DNA of 41,002 nt, from positions 1-41,002 of the forward strand of contig JAICWE010000027.1 of assembly GCA_025934955.1 (NCBI GenBank), read 5' to 3'. Position 1 is the stretch's first letter. The number at the start of each line of letters is the position of its first letter. Shown one piece after another: positions 24,802 to 32,869 of the stretch. The notes beneath the pieces are model-generated. The model did not search any database. It was given only the letters and a program-made list of their open reading frames with translations, and was not told where the DNA came from. The position numbers were made by a program, and so were the translations under genes. The stretch is from Gemmatimonadales bacterium. GTDB taxonomy: Bacteria; Gemmatimonadota; Gemmatimonadetes; Gemmatimonadales; GWC2-71-9.

Positions 24802-25305
24802 CTAGCGGGTTGCGGGCGGCGTCAGCTCGGCGGGGCGCACCGCGCCGACTCCGGCGGGCTGGCCGGTGACGACGCGCCGGTGATAATCGAGCTGACCCAG
24901 ATGAAACGTGAAGTGCGCGACGAGGTGCACGAGGTACTGCCCGGTCGGAAGCCGCAGGCCGGCGATCTCCTCGGGAAAGGTGTCCTCCAGCCGCGCGCTG
25001 TCCAACCCCGCGAATGCGCGCGTCACCTCACCCTCGAGAGCGGCGATCTCCGCCAGCAGCTCCGCGCGCGGCACGTCACGCCGGGCGAACTCGGCCGGGC
25101 GGTCGCGCAGGTAGCGGGTGCCGCCGAGCCGCGCGCCGATGAAATGGCGGAGGTTGCCGACGAGATGGAGCGCGAGTGTGCCACCGGAGTTGGTGATCCC
25201 CGGCGGCTCGGCCCAGAGCTGCCGCTCATCGGCATACGCCTCCAGCTCGCGGCGAAGCGTGCGAATGTCGCGCAGCAGAATCACGGCGATCCAGGCGGCA
25301 TCCAT
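24802..25305 (-). CDS. DinB-superfamily protein (DUF1572-like)
   Basis: A 167-residue DinB-type four-helix bundle: LALHLVGNLRHFIGARLG supplies one metal histidine and VHLVAHFTFHLGQLDYHRR two more. Together with the proteins at 16467 and 18923 it makes three intact DinB-fold genes in the window. It starts 9 bp after the YdcZ stop. Enzymatic activity unknown. Confidence 0.88.
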   Translation of the reverse strand: MDAAWIAVILLRDIRTLRRELEAYADERQLWAEPPGITNSGGTLALHLVGNLRHFIGARLGGTRYLRDRPAEFARRDVPRAELLAEIAALEGEVTRAFAGLDSARLEDTFPEEIAGLRLPTGQYLVHLVAHFTFHLGQLDYHRRVVTGQPAGVGAVRPAELTPPATR

Positions 25306-25314
25306 GTCGTCCCC

Positions 25315-25749
25315 CTACTTCTGCACCAGCAGCACGCCGCCCACCACGAGCACCGCGCCGACGACGCGGGGCAGCGTGAGCGGGTGCGGCTCAAAGCCGA
25401 TCCAGCCGAAGCGATCGAGCGCCAGCGACGCCAGCATCTGGCCGGCGACCGTCGCGGCGATGAGGGTCGCCGCGCCGAGCCGCGGCGCGAGCACGATGCT
25501 CGCCGCGACGTAGACCGCGCCGAGCAGCCCGCCGGTCCACTGCCACCAGGGAATGGAGCCGGCGCGGTCGAGCGCCAACGGCGCGCGCGTTACCAGCATC
25601 AGCGCCGCGAGCCCGATGGAGCCGATGATGAACGACACCAGCGTCGCCGGGACCGGCCCGCCGACTCCGAGCCGGAGCTGCGCGTTGACGCCCGCCTGCA
25701 CCGGCAGCAGCACACCGACGCCGAGCGCCACGAGCACCATCGCGATCAT
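25315..25749 (-). CDS. DMT-family transporter, YdcZ (DUF606) type
   Basis: A 144-residue inner-membrane protein with about five helices, starting MVLVALGVGVLLPVQAGVNA and containing WWQWTGGLLGAVYVAASIV and AATVAGQMLASLALDRFGW. These match the DUF606/YdcZ half-transporter family, which probably works as a dimer. The substrate is unknown. Its start overlaps the stop of the DinB fragment (ATGA). Confidence 0.88.
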   Translation of the reverse strand: MIAMVLVALGVGVLLPVQAGVNAQLRLGVGGPVPATLVSFIIGSIGLAALMLVTRAPLALDRAGSIPWWQWTGGLLGAVYVAASIVLAPRLGAATLIAATVAGQMLASLALDRFGWIGFEPHPLTLPRVVGAVLVVGGVLLVQK

Positions 25750-25856
25750 CGGCTCCCCCGGAGCGGCCGGAGCGGCAGGATCTGTCCGGTGTCATGCGCG
25801 TCGTGCTGCGCGATGCCGAGGATCATCTCGGCGCGGGTCCCTTTGAGGCTGTCCAT
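25746..25856 (-). pseudogene. C-terminal fragment of a DinB-family gene
   Basis: A 36-codon frame begins MDSLKGTRAEMILGIAQHDA and continues HDTGQILPLRPL. It matches the last helix of DinB proteins, whose usual form is GIAQHDAYHTGQI. The N-terminal three quarters are absent, and the second metal histidine of the motif appears as Asp. It ends in an ATGA overlap with the YdcZ gene. I read it as a truncated relic; whether the short peptide is still made is unknown. Confidence 0.6.
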
Positions 25857-25892
25857 GGGCGGCGCTCCGGACTGAGGGCGAACGGTGCAACG

Positions 25893-26270
25893 TCAGGCGA
25901 GAACCTCGCACTTCGGCAGGGCGTGCCGCAGGCGGGTGACGCCGAGTCGGCTGATGCCGCCGCAGCCGCGGAGGTCCAGCCAGCGCAGCGTGCCGGAGGG
26001 ATAGAGCTGCGCCAGGCCCGCATCGGTGAGCGCGGCGTCGCCGGCGAGGCTCAGTCGCTCGAGGTCCGGCAGCGCGGCGGCGCTGCTGAGTCCGATGTCG
26101 GTCACCACGGCGCCCTCGCTCAGGAGCACCCGCAGCGCGTTGAGCCGGGTGAGCGCGGCGAGCTTCCGGTCGTCGAGGCCGGTGACGAGCACGGCCGCGG
26201 TATCGGTCGCGAGGTCGTCGATGTCGTCCATCGAGCGCACGCGGGCGACCGCGTCGGGCTGGCGCGGCAT
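25893..26270 (-). CDS. Leucine-rich repeat protein
   Basis: A 125-residue protein consisting mainly of about four leucine-rich units: LAALTRLNALRVLLSEGAVV, ALPDLERLSLAGDAALTDAG, and GTLRWLDLRGCGGISRLGV, in the F-box/cysteine-containing LRR style. No signal peptide or membrane segment. It begins 8 bp after the carbonic anhydrase stop, last in a four-gene operon. Such repeats bind proteins; the partner is unknown. ATG 26270 has only a weak ribosome site, suggesting coupling. Confidence 0.82.
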   Translation of the reverse strand: MPRQPDAVARVRSMDDIDDLATDTAAVLVTGLDDRKLAALTRLNALRVLLSEGAVVTDIGLSSAAALPDLERLSLAGDAALTDAGLAQLYPSGTLRWLDLRGCGGISRLGVTRLRHALPKCEVLA

Positions 26271-26278
26271 CGGCGGGC

Positions 26279-26953
26279 TCAGGTGGTGGCCGCCGCGGCC
26301 GGCGGCGCGACGGCTTTGGCGTGTGCCGGGTGCACCTCGTCCGCGCCGGCCGCGGCGAAGCCGAGATCGTGGATGTGTCCGTCGCGCAGCCCGTAGACCC
26401 AGGCGTGCACCACCAGCGGTTGCCGGCGCTGCCACGCGTCCTGCACGATCGTGGTGCGGCAGACGTGCGACGCCTGCTCGACCACGTTGAGCTCGCAGAG
26501 CCGGTCGAGCTGGGCACGCTCGTCGGGCAGCGCGTCGAGCTGGTCGCCGTGCCGCGCGGCGATGTCCTGCACGTGCCGCAGCCAGTTGTCGATCAGGCCG
26601 AGCGGCTTGCGGCGCCAGGCGGCCTGCACGCCGCCGCAGCCGTAATGGCCGCAGACGATCACGTGCCCGACCCGGAGCACGTCCACGGCGTACTGGAGCA
26701 CCGAGAGACAGTTGAGGTCGGTGTGGACGACGACGTTGGCGACGTTGCGGTGGACGAACATCTCGCCGGGCGGGAGCCCCACGATTTCGTTGGCCGGGAC
26801 CCGGCTGTCGGAGCAGCCGATCCAGAAGTAGCGCGGCGCCTGCTGCCGGGCGAGCGCGGGGAAGAAGTCCGGCTTGCCCCGCGACATCGCTTCGGCCCAC
26901 GCGCGGTTGCCGGCAATCAGCTCGCTCAGGTCGCGCTGTTCACGCTGCGTCAT
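26279..26953 (-). CDS. can: Beta-class carbonic anhydrase
   Basis: A 224-residue beta-carbonic anhydrase that interconverts CO2 and bicarbonate. Zinc ligands are visible: Cys47 and Asp49 in GCSDSRVPANEI, and His103 and Cys106 in CGHYGCGGV. MFVHRNVANVVVHTD is also diagnostic. Spacing matches E. coli Can closely. A C-terminal Ala/Pro-rich tail beyond about residue 205 is extra. Its start overlaps the 71-residue gene by 14 bp, so translation is coupled. Confidence 0.96.
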   Translation of the reverse strand: MTQREQRDLSELIAGNRAWAEAMSRGKPDFFPALARQQAPRYFWIGCSDSRVPANEIVGLPPGEMFVHRNVANVVVHTDLNCLSVLQYAVDVLRVGHVIVCGHYGCGGVQAAWRRKPLGLIDNWLRHVQDIAARHGDQLDALPDERAQLDRLCELNVVEQASHVCRTTIVQDAWQRRQPLVVHAWVYGLRDGHIHDLGFAAAGADEVHPAHAKAVAPPAAAATT

Positions 26954-27155
26954 CGGAGCCGCTCCGGGTTCGGCCCTGGGTAGTATCGAGATCGAGCGCC
27001 CGCATGGCGGAGACGGCCGCCTCCCACGCGCCCTCGGCGCAGAGGCCGCTGAGCGCCGCGTGTTCGTAGCCGTCGATCGCCGCCTGGATCAACGCGCGCC
27101 GCAGCGCCTCCGCCGACGCCGCCGCCGCCGCGTCCTGCCGCGCCGCGCGGCTCAT
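26940..27155 (-). CDS. Small helical protein of unknown function
   Basis: A 71-residue acidic, helical protein with core ALRRALIQAAIDGYEHAALS and LCAEGAWEAAVSAMRALDL. It is held between two recognised genes by an ATGA overlap with the SDR gene upstream and a 14-bp overlap with carbonic anhydrase downstream, which is the main support that it is translated. Not assigned to a named family. Confidence 0.75.
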   Translation of the reverse strand: MSRAARQDAAAAASAEALRRALIQAAIDGYEHAALSGLCAEGAWEAAVSAMRALDLDTTQGRTRSGSDDAA

Positions 27156-27772
27156 TCTGCCCCGACCAGGGATCGAGTGCCGTTCGGCTCGAGCAGCGCG
27201 CCGGTGTCGGTCCCTTCGACGCTCCGCACGTACGCCTCCGCCACCACCGTTGCGGGCAACCCGCCCGACGGGTCGCGGCCCATGGCGACGAGCGTCTCAC
27301 TCACCCAGGGCGGGCTCACCACATTGATCCGGATGCCGCGTGGCAGCTCCAGCGCCGCGGCGCGGACGAAGCCGTCGATGCCTCCGTTGACCACCGCGAT
27401 CGCCGCGGTGCCCGGCGCGGGATAACGATTGAGGATCCCGCTGGTGAGCGTGAACGAGCCGCCGTCGGCCACGCTGTCCACGCCGTAACGCACCAGGTTG
27501 ATCTGCCCCATCAGCTTGCTGCGGAGTCCGAGATCGAAGTCCTCGTCGCGGAGCTGCGTCAGCGGCTTGAAGCTCGCGTCACCGGCGCAGCTCACCACCG
27601 CCCCCACCCTCCCGATCGCTGCGAAGAGCCTCGCGATCGACGCCGCGTCGGTCATGTCGACCCGCCGCTCTCCGCTCGAGCGGCCCGCGGTGACGACCTC
27701 ATGGCGCCCGCGTAGCGCCGCCGTCACCGCCTTGCCGATCGTCCCCGCACCACCGATCACCAGTACGCGCAC
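27152..27772 (-). CDS. Short-chain dehydrogenase/reductase-like protein, catalytic Tyr/Lys absent
   Basis: A 206-residue Rossmann protein of the SDR superfamily. The dinucleotide motif GGAGTIGKAVTAAL is near residue 8, an Asp follows (RRVDMTD), then SCAGDASFKPL and the serine region FTLTSGILNRYP. The usual YxxxK is not found at the expected distance after the serine (AAIAVVNGG there), so it may not be a classic oxidoreductase. GTG start with GGGAGG 5 bases upstream. It leads the operon with the 71-residue protein, carbonic anhydrase and LRR. Confidence 0.85.
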   Translation of the reverse strand: MRVLVIGGAGTIGKAVTAALRGRHEVVTAGRSSGERRVDMTDAASIARLFAAIGRVGAVVSCAGDASFKPLTQLRDEDFDLGLRSKLMGQINLVRYGVDSVADGGSFTLTSGILNRYPAPGTAAIAVVNGGIDGFVRAAALELPRGIRINVVSPPWVSETLVAMGRDPSGGLPATVVAEAYVRSVEGTDTGALLEPNGTRSLVGAE

Positions 27773-27848
27773 CGCCGCCTCCCGATCCGATTACGCCCGA
27801 ACCCTGCTGGTATCTAGCCGGGAACGGGGCCATCGGTACAGTGCGCGA

Positions 27849-28319
27849 TCAGGATGCGGCGCCCGCCGGGTCGGCGGTATCGGGCCGGCGCTCGAGGTAA
27901 TGGCGGTCGCCCAGCTCGGCGGAGAACCCGGCGCGGGTGTAGAACCCGATCGCATCGCGGGTGAGCAGCGCGACGCGGCGAAGCCCCTGGAGCTGGGGAT
28001 GGGCCAGCATGCAGTCGAGCAGCCACGCGCCGAGTCCGCGGTTTCGATGGCTCTCGGCGATGACGACATCGGTGAGATAGGCGTAGGTCGCGAGGTCGCT
28101 CACGGCGCGGGCGAAGCCGATGAGCCGGCTCTCGTGCTCGTCGGTGAGAGCGAAGCAGACCGAGTTCGGCACGGCGCGCTCCAGCGTGGCGCGATCGACC
28201 ACCGCGGCCCAGTGGGTCGTCTCGAGCAGCGCGAGCGCGGCGTCGAGGTCGAGCCGCGCGCGGTCGGTGTGGACGACGTACTCGTCGCGCCGGAACTCGA
28301 CGGGCGTGTCGGTCAGCAC
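27849..28319 (-). CDS. GNAT-family N-acetyltransferase
   Basis: A 156-residue GNAT protein. The acetyl-CoA loop is ESHRNRGLGAWLLDCML (about residues 89-105), preceded by YAYLTDVVI and followed by RDAIGFYTRAGFS. Acceptor unknown. The GTG start at 28319 has a weak ribosome site, so the exact N-terminus is less sure. It stands 76 bp upstream of the SDR operon on the same strand. Confidence 0.87.
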   Translation of the reverse strand: MLTDTPVEFRRDEYVVHTDRARLDLDAALALLETTHWAAVVDRATLERAVPNSVCFALTDEHESRLIGFARAVSDLATYAYLTDVVIAESHRNRGLGAWLLDCMLAHPQLQGLRRVALLTRDAIGFYTRAGFSAELGDRHYLERRPDTADPAGAAS

Positions 28320-28346
28320 GAGCCGGCGGAGTGGAGGCGGCCCGGC

Positions 28347-28652
28347 TCAGCCGGCATGGCCGCCGATGAAGAGCACGAAGCCGCCGACGATGAGGACGAT
28401 GGCGATCATCGCGAGCGCGACCCGCCGGCGGGTGCAGCGGGCCGCCTCCCAGCTCGGCTCATCGAGGTACCACGCGCCGGGCGAGGCCTCGCGCAGCACC
28501 GCGCGGCGGCGGAGCCGCGCCACGGCGTGTGATTCGGTGAGTCCGAGCGCGTACAGCGGCTGCGCCCGCTCGGCGCTCACCGCACCGGCTCGGCGGAAAG
28601 CATCCACGGTTTCCCGATCGCGGCGCGCGACGATGATGGCGGCGGCTCCCAT
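28347..28652 (-). CDS. Small membrane-anchored protein of unknown function
   Basis: A 101-residue protein: a soluble, charged N-terminal part (RRDRETVDAFRRAGAVSAER, then RAVLREASPGAWYLDE) and one C-terminal helix (VALAMIAIVLIVGGFVLFIGG). It is probably tail-anchored in the inner membrane. The ATG at 28652 follows from the domain start; longer frames upstream are ordinary GC-rich openness. Family not recognised. Confidence 0.7.
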   Translation of the reverse strand: MGAAAIIVARRDRETVDAFRRAGAVSAERAQPLYALGLTESHAVARLRRRAVLREASPGAWYLDEPSWEAARCTRRRVALAMIAIVLIVGGFVLFIGGHAG

Positions 28653-28789
28653 GACGGCGGAAGCTACGGCGCGCGCCCGGGGTCCGCCAGACGCGCCGCA
28701 TGAGTGAGCCGGCGCACGTCGCATCGGATGCCGGGGGCGGTAGGTTGGCCGCGTCCGCCCGGCTCCCACCGCTCGCACCCGGAGGCCCC

Positions 28790-29008
28790 ATGCGCCGAAC
28801 CGACGACTTTGATCCCCGGCCCGACTCCGCCATGGGCGGCGCATCCGACAGCGGCGCCGACGGCGGCCATCCCGCCTCGCACCTCAACGTCGGCCGGGAG
28901 GGTTTGCCGGTCGAACCCGACCAGCCGCTGGGCGACGCGGAGATCGAACGGCGGCACCAGGCGGACCCGTCGTATCGCGGGCCGGAGCGGCGGCTGGCGC
29001 ACCGATAG
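28790..29008 (+). CDS. Small hydrophilic protein, function unknown
   Basis: A 72-residue, strongly hydrophilic protein (MRRTDDFDPRPDSAM..., ending SYRGPERRLAHR), rich in Asp, Arg, Gly and Pro, probably disordered. GGAGG stands 6 bases before the ATG at 28790. It shares the short element GLPVEPDQP with the HSLPVQPGA of the plus-strand protein at 20666. It converges on the Ca/H exchanger with a hairpin between. No family recognised. Confidence 0.7.
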   Translation: MRRTDDFDPRPDSAMGGASDSGADGGHPASHLNVGREGLPVEPDQPLGDAEIERRHQADPSYRGPERRLAHR

Positions 29009-29016
29009 CTCCCCGC

Positions 29017-29037
29017 CGGCGCCGCGCACCGGCGCCG
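29017..29037. terminator. Hairpin between convergent genes
   Basis: An 8-bp perfect stem CGGCGCCG-CGCAC-CGGCGCCG fills the 30-bp gap between the small plus-strand gene and the Ca/H exchanger. The position suits a bidirectional terminator. No T-tract is present, so the call is tentative. Confidence 0.4.
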
Positions 29038-29038
29038 C

Positions 29039-30109
29039 TCACGGCCGCACGAACAGAAACGCCAGCGTCAGCAGCGCGTACACCGCGAGCAGCAGCACGC
29101 CCTCGAACCACGTCGTCTCGCCGTCCACCGCGATCGCGTTCACGCCGAAGGCGACCGCCGCCACCGCGATCAGCTCGAGCGGGTTGGTGAACACCAGGTT
29201 CATCGGATGCCCGATTGCGTGCGACAGCAGCACCAGCGCCGGCGCGACGAACAGCGCCACCTGGATCGAGCTGCCCACGGTGATGCCCATGACCATGGTC
29301 ATTCGGTCGCGCCGCGCGAAGTAGGCGGCGGCGATGTACTCCGCCGCGTTCCCGATGATCGCCAGGACGATGATGCCGAGGAAGAACACCGAGAGGTTCA
29401 GCGCGCGCGAGGTTGCGTCGAGCGCGCCGGCGACGAGCTCCGCCTCCCACGCGGTGAGCCCGGTGGCGCCGACCAGCACGAGCAGCGCGTGGCCGGGCGG
29501 CCAGCGCGGCGCGGCGGCCTCCCGCTCCTCCTTGCAGGCGCTCTGAAAGACGTCGCGGTGGGTGACCAGCGTGTACACCAGGTTGGCCGCGTACACCAGG
29601 ATCAGCACCACCGAGACGCCGAGACTCAGCTGGTCGTCGAGGTGGCCGGTCCGGGCCGAGTGAATGATGTCGCGCTCGGTGTAGTCGAAGAGCGCGGGGA
29701 CGAGCAGTGCGATGACGGAGAGGATGAGCAGACTGGAGAGCCGCCCGGCGCTGGCCCGATTGAATGTCTGGTGCTCGCGGCCCCACGTGCCCACCACGAT
29801 GGCGATGCCCAGCCCAAGCAGCCCGTTGCCGATGATGGAGCCGGTGATCTGGCTCTTCACCACCGCGGTATTGCCGCCGATCAGCACGAAGAGCGCGAGC
29901 AGCAGTTCGGCGAGATTGCCGAAGGTGACGTTGAGCAGGCCGCCGACCGTGGAGCCGAGCCGGTCGGCGAGCGCTTCGGTGGCGCGGCGGAGGTACTCGG
30001 CGAGCGGCAGGACGGCGAGCGCCGCCGCGGCGAAGACGACGAGCGGCGAGGCGTGCAGCAGGTACCGGAGCGCGAGCGAGAGCGGGACCAGCAGCAGCAG
30101 CCAGGGCAC
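29039..30109 (-). CDS. Calcium/proton exchanger (CaCA superfamily, Cax type)
   Basis: A 356-residue inner-membrane antiporter with about 11 helices. Both alpha-repeats are intact: [19 protein letters not shown] in the N-half and [19 protein letters not shown] in the C-half, each with the GNxxE core that binds Ca2+. An acidic/cytosolic loop with [16 protein letters not shown] separates the halves. It expels Ca2+ using the proton gradient. GTG start with GGGGGTGAC upstream. Confidence 0.94.
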   Translation of the reverse strand: MPWLLLLVPLSLALRYLLHASPLVVFAAAALAVLPLAEYLRRATEALADRLGSTVGGLLNVTFGNLAELLLALFVLIGGNTAVVKSQITGSIIGNGLLGLGIAIVVGTWGREHQTFNRASAGRLSSLLILSVIALLVPALFDYTERDIIHSARTGHLDDQLSLGVSVVLILVYAANLVYTLVTHRDVFQSACKEEREAAAPRWPPGHALLVLVGATGLTAWEAELVAGALDATSRALNLSVFFLGIIVLAIIGNAAEYIAAAYFARRDRMTMVMGITVGSSIQVALFVAPALVLLSHAIGHPMNLVFTNPLELIAVAAVAFGVNAIAVDGETTWFEGVLLLAVYALLTLAFLFVRP

Positions 30110-30157
30110 GTCACCCCCGCGTCGTCAGACGCACCGCCGCGACAACGGCTCGCCGCG

Positions 30158-31630
30158 TCAGTGCGTCGCGGGAGAGCGCTTCCGCATGGCGGCTTCGATA
30201 TCGGCGATCTCGCGCGGTGCCTGCGACACCCGCTCGACCCCGGTCGGCGTCACGAAGTAATCGTCCTCGATCCGCACGCCGATGTTCCTGAGCCGCTCGA
30301 CCGCGGGCTTGACCTTGCGGATCATCGCCTGGTTGCGCGGCGTGTCGGGAAGGTTGTCGAGCGCGTTGGCGCGGACGTAGAGGCCGGGCTCGATGGTGAA
30401 TGCGTCACCCAGCTGGAACGTGAACGGCGGCACGTCGGTGTGCTGCGAGGGATCGTGCACGTCGAGGCCGATGCCGTGGCCGTAGCCGTGGAAGCTGTAG
30501 AGATACCACTGCGGGCACCCCTCGCCCTCCTTCCGGAACGGCGGGCGGCTGGGACAGAGGCCGTCGGGCGCGTCGAAGACCGCGTCGGGCGACTCGATCA
30601 GGCCGAGCCGCGCGAGTCCGGCCTTGATCACGGCGAGCGCCGAGTCGTAGCCGACCTGGCGCCCCGCGCCCGGCTTGATGTACCGCTCGGCCGCCTTCTG
30701 CGCGGCGAGCACGATCTCATAAATGGCGCGCTGGTCGGCGCTGTACGTGCCGCTCACCGGCACCGTGCGGGTCACGTCGGCGGCGTACCCGGCGTACTCC
30801 GCCGCGACGTCCATCAGCACCACCTCGCCCCGCTGCATGGTGCGGAAACCGGCGTCGTAGTGCAGCACGGTGGAGTTGGGGCCCGAGCCGACGATGGACG
30901 CGTACGACGGCCGGTCGGCGCCGAGCCGGCGGAAGGTGTATTCCATCGTCGCCTGCACTTCGTTCTCGCCCTTGCCCGGCGCGATCATGGCGAGCGCGGC
31001 GCGATGGCCCTCGTCGCTGATCCCGACCGCCTTCCGCACCAGCGCGAGCTCCGCCGGACTCCGCCGCGCGCGGAGCCGGTCCACCAGGGGCGTGCCGTTC
31101 TTCACCTCCAGGCCGGCGTGCCGCGCCTGAAGCGCCTGCACCAGGTTCCGGCCGAAGGTGAGCGAATCGGAGCGGGCGAACTCGTTGGCCTCGACATCGG
31201 CGACGAGATAGAGCGGGAGCCCGGCGCCAGCGAGCGAATCGAGCGTCGGAATGAGGCCGTCGACGTAGCGCGACGCGAGTCCGGTCTCGTGGGTGACGGC
31301 GGTGGTATCGACGTAGCGCCCGTCGTAGAGCGCCACGCGCAGATTGGTCGGCGGAACGAAGAGCACCCCGCTCACCGCTCCGCCGCGCTTCACCATCACC
31401 AGGTCCGCGTCGGGCTCGAGGTAGCCGGTGAGATAGTGGAAGGCGGGGAGCTGGCGGAAGGCCGGGTAATGCCACACCGGCGTCCGCGCGCCCGGCACGA
31501 AGATGATGCCGCTGTCCACCGCGGCCATGAGCGAGTCGCGGCGACCGGCGTACTCCGCCGCGGCGATCTGCGCCTGTGCCGCGGCGGTGATCAGGGTGAG
31601 CGACGCGATCAGCGGTCCGACGATGCGCAT
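30158..31630 (-). CDS. M24-family Xaa-Pro aminopeptidase/dipeptidase, secreted
   Basis: A 490-residue metallopeptidase with a signal peptide ([15 protein letters not shown]). An aminopeptidase-P N-domain (about 25-190: [20 protein letters not shown]) precedes the pita-bread catalytic domain. Metal ligands are visible: two aspartates in [20 protein letters not shown], His in [16 protein letters not shown], Glu in FTIEPGLYV, and Glu in [10 protein letters not shown]. It releases N-terminal residues next to proline, here in the periplasm or outside. GGAG lies 6 bases before ATG 31630; an in-frame start at 31651 would disrupt the signal. Confidence 0.94.
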   Translation of the reverse strand: MRIVGPLIASLTLITAAAQAQIAAAEYAGRRDSLMAAVDSGIIFVPGARTPVWHYPAFRQLPAFHYLTGYLEPDADLVMVKRGGAVSGVLFVPPTNLRVALYDGRYVDTTAVTHETGLASRYVDGLIPTLDSLAGAGLPLYLVADVEANEFARSDSLTFGRNLVQALQARHAGLEVKNGTPLVDRLRARRSPAELALVRKAVGISDEGHRAALAMIAPGKGENEVQATMEYTFRRLGADRPSYASIVGSGPNSTVLHYDAGFRTMQRGEVVLMDVAAEYAGYAADVTRTVPVSGTYSADQRAIYEIVLAAQKAAERYIKPGAGRQVGYDSALAVIKAGLARLGLIESPDAVFDAPDGLCPSRPPFRKEGEGCPQWYLYSFHGYGHGIGLDVHDPSQHTDVPPFTFQLGDAFTIEPGLYVRANALDNLPDTPRNQAMIRKVKPAVERLRNIGVRIEDDYFVTPTGVERVSQAPREIADIEAAMRKRSPATH

Positions 31631-31713
31631 GACTGCTCCGTTGGGGTTCAACTGATGACGGCAACGAACACGAGCGTGCCTGCCGCGCAGGCGTTGGGAA
31701 CCCGGGAGAAGCC

Positions 31714-32046
31714 CTAGGTCCCACCGTACGTCGGCTGCAGCGCCGGCCGGACGGCACGCCGCGCGTCGAGCATGCAGTATCCGCTCGGCGCGCAGCGGGC
31801 TACGTCCACCACCAGCACGAGGTAACCGCCGCCGCCGGCCGGCCAGAGGAGGTACTCGGTGCTGCCGCTCGCGTTGCGCCAGACATGCGCCGGCCGCTCC
31901 GCCACCCGCGCGAGGCCGGGCGCGATGGCGGCGACGAGATGCGCCAGCTCCTCCGCCGGGAGAAGGGCCGCCTCCCCCACCGACACCGGCTGGGTGAAGC
32001 CGGCATCCAGCTCGGCGTCGGTCAGTTGCCGCGGCAGAGTGTCCAT
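31714..32046 (-). CDS. Hypothetical protein
   Basis: A 110-residue soluble protein without signal or membrane segment. It starts MDTLPRQLTDAELDAGF, has a helical region (LLPAEELAHLVAAIAPGLARV) and a beta part (STEYLLWPAGGGGYLVLVV). Two cysteines lie near the end (RCAPSGYC). The ATG at 32046 has only a poor GGGGG-type ribosome site. Family not recognised. Confidence 0.65.
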   Translation of the reverse strand: MDTLPRQLTDAELDAGFTQPVSVGEAALLPAEELAHLVAAIAPGLARVAERPAHVWRNASGSTEYLLWPAGGGGYLVLVVDVARCAPSGYCMLDARRAVRPALQPTYGGT

Positions 32047-32164
32047 CGCGTGCGCCCCCGGTGAGCGGTGGAGAACGGCATGGCCCCGCGCCGATACCTT
32101 ACAGCCGCGGACGCCGATCCGATAGGCGTCCTCTCCGTCCCGGAGCGCCGGAGGCGCTCCCCGC

Positions 32165-32593
32165 TCAGCGCGGCGGCGTGACGATTCCGGCCGCGCAGCG
32201 CTCGCAGATGCCATGGGTGGTGCGGGCGGCATGCTGCCGCTCCAGAAACTCCTCCATCGTCAGCCACTCGCGGCCCTCGCGCACCCGCCGGCACCAGGAG
32301 CACATCACCACCAGCGACTCGAGGTACGTGATCCGACGGAACGCCGCCGCGGTGATGGAGAGGACACCGATCGCGAGCACCAGCGTGAGCGACGACTCGA
32401 AGACGCACTCCGAGAGGCGGAGCGGCGTCGGCGTCGCATTGAAGAGGAGGTGCGGCAGGTCGAGCAGCTCGTCGAGCCAGAGGACGACGATGACGAGCAG
32501 GAACGCCACGGCCTCCAGCCACAGGAGCCGGCGGAACACGATCTCCTGCCGCGCCGGGTTACTGGTAGTCCGTGTACTCGGGGGTTTCGACAT
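32165..32593 (-). CDS. Two-helix membrane protein with CxxC...CxxC cytosolic tail
   Basis: A 142-residue protein with two membrane helices (LLWLEAVAFLLVIVVLWL and LTLVLAIGVLSITAAAF) and a tail with MCSWCRRVREGREWLTMEEF and later GICERC. That tail resembles the CSWCKRI...HGICPDC linker found after PAS or GAF domains of sensory proteins, here on its own in a membrane anchor; it may bind zinc. ATG 32593 overlaps the preceding gene by 35 bp; GTG 32539 with AGGAG upstream is an alternative start. Confidence 0.75.
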   Translation of the reverse strand: MSKPPSTRTTSNPARQEIVFRRLLWLEAVAFLLVIVVLWLDELLDLPHLLFNATPTPLRLSECVFESSLTLVLAIGVLSITAAAFRRITYLESLVVMCSWCRRVREGREWLTMEEFLERQHAARTTHGICERCAAGIVTPPR

Positions 32594-32855
32594 CGCGGCT
32601 CTCGGGGAGATCGCGCAGCCGGTGGGTCAGCGTCACCGTCGTCTCGTTCCGGCGCACGCGCGTTTCGAGCAACCGGTACCGCGCTGCGTCACCGTAGCCG
32701 GCCGCGTTGAGCCGCTCCGCCTCCGCCCGGCAGACGTCGCCCGGCGTCGGGCGGCTGGCGGGGTATGCGTCCTCGTGATGCGCCACCAGCGCGCGCCACT
32801 GATCGTCGCCGGCGCGCTCGACGGCGGCCCGCACGTCCTCGCGCGTCAATGCCAT
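32559..32855 (-). CDS. Hypothetical soluble protein
   Basis: A 98-residue charged protein: MALTREDVRAAVERAGDDQW, then HHEDAYPASRPTPGDVCRAE, and RRNETTVTLTHRLRDLPESR. No signal or membrane segment. It starts 14 bp after the GNAT stop and its end overlaps the membrane-protein gene by 35 bp. Not recognised. Confidence 0.7.
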   Translation of the reverse strand: MALTREDVRAAVERAGDDQWRALVAHHEDAYPASRPTPGDVCRAEAERLNAAGYGDAARYRLLETRVRRNETTVTLTHRLRDLPESRDVETPEYTDYQ

Positions 32856-32869
32856 GGTTCATCCATCGT

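Noticed and set aside
31678..31692. Hairpin GCCTGC-CGC-GCAGGC before the prolidase gene
   Set aside because: Six base pairs, no T-tract on either strand; not distinguishable from background.
29207..31717. Long open frame on the plus strand (836 codons) opposite the Ca/H exchanger and prolidase
   Set aside because: Product is Arg/Gly/His-rich with no domain; the opposite strand encodes two clear conserved proteins. High GC removes stop codons on the antisense side.
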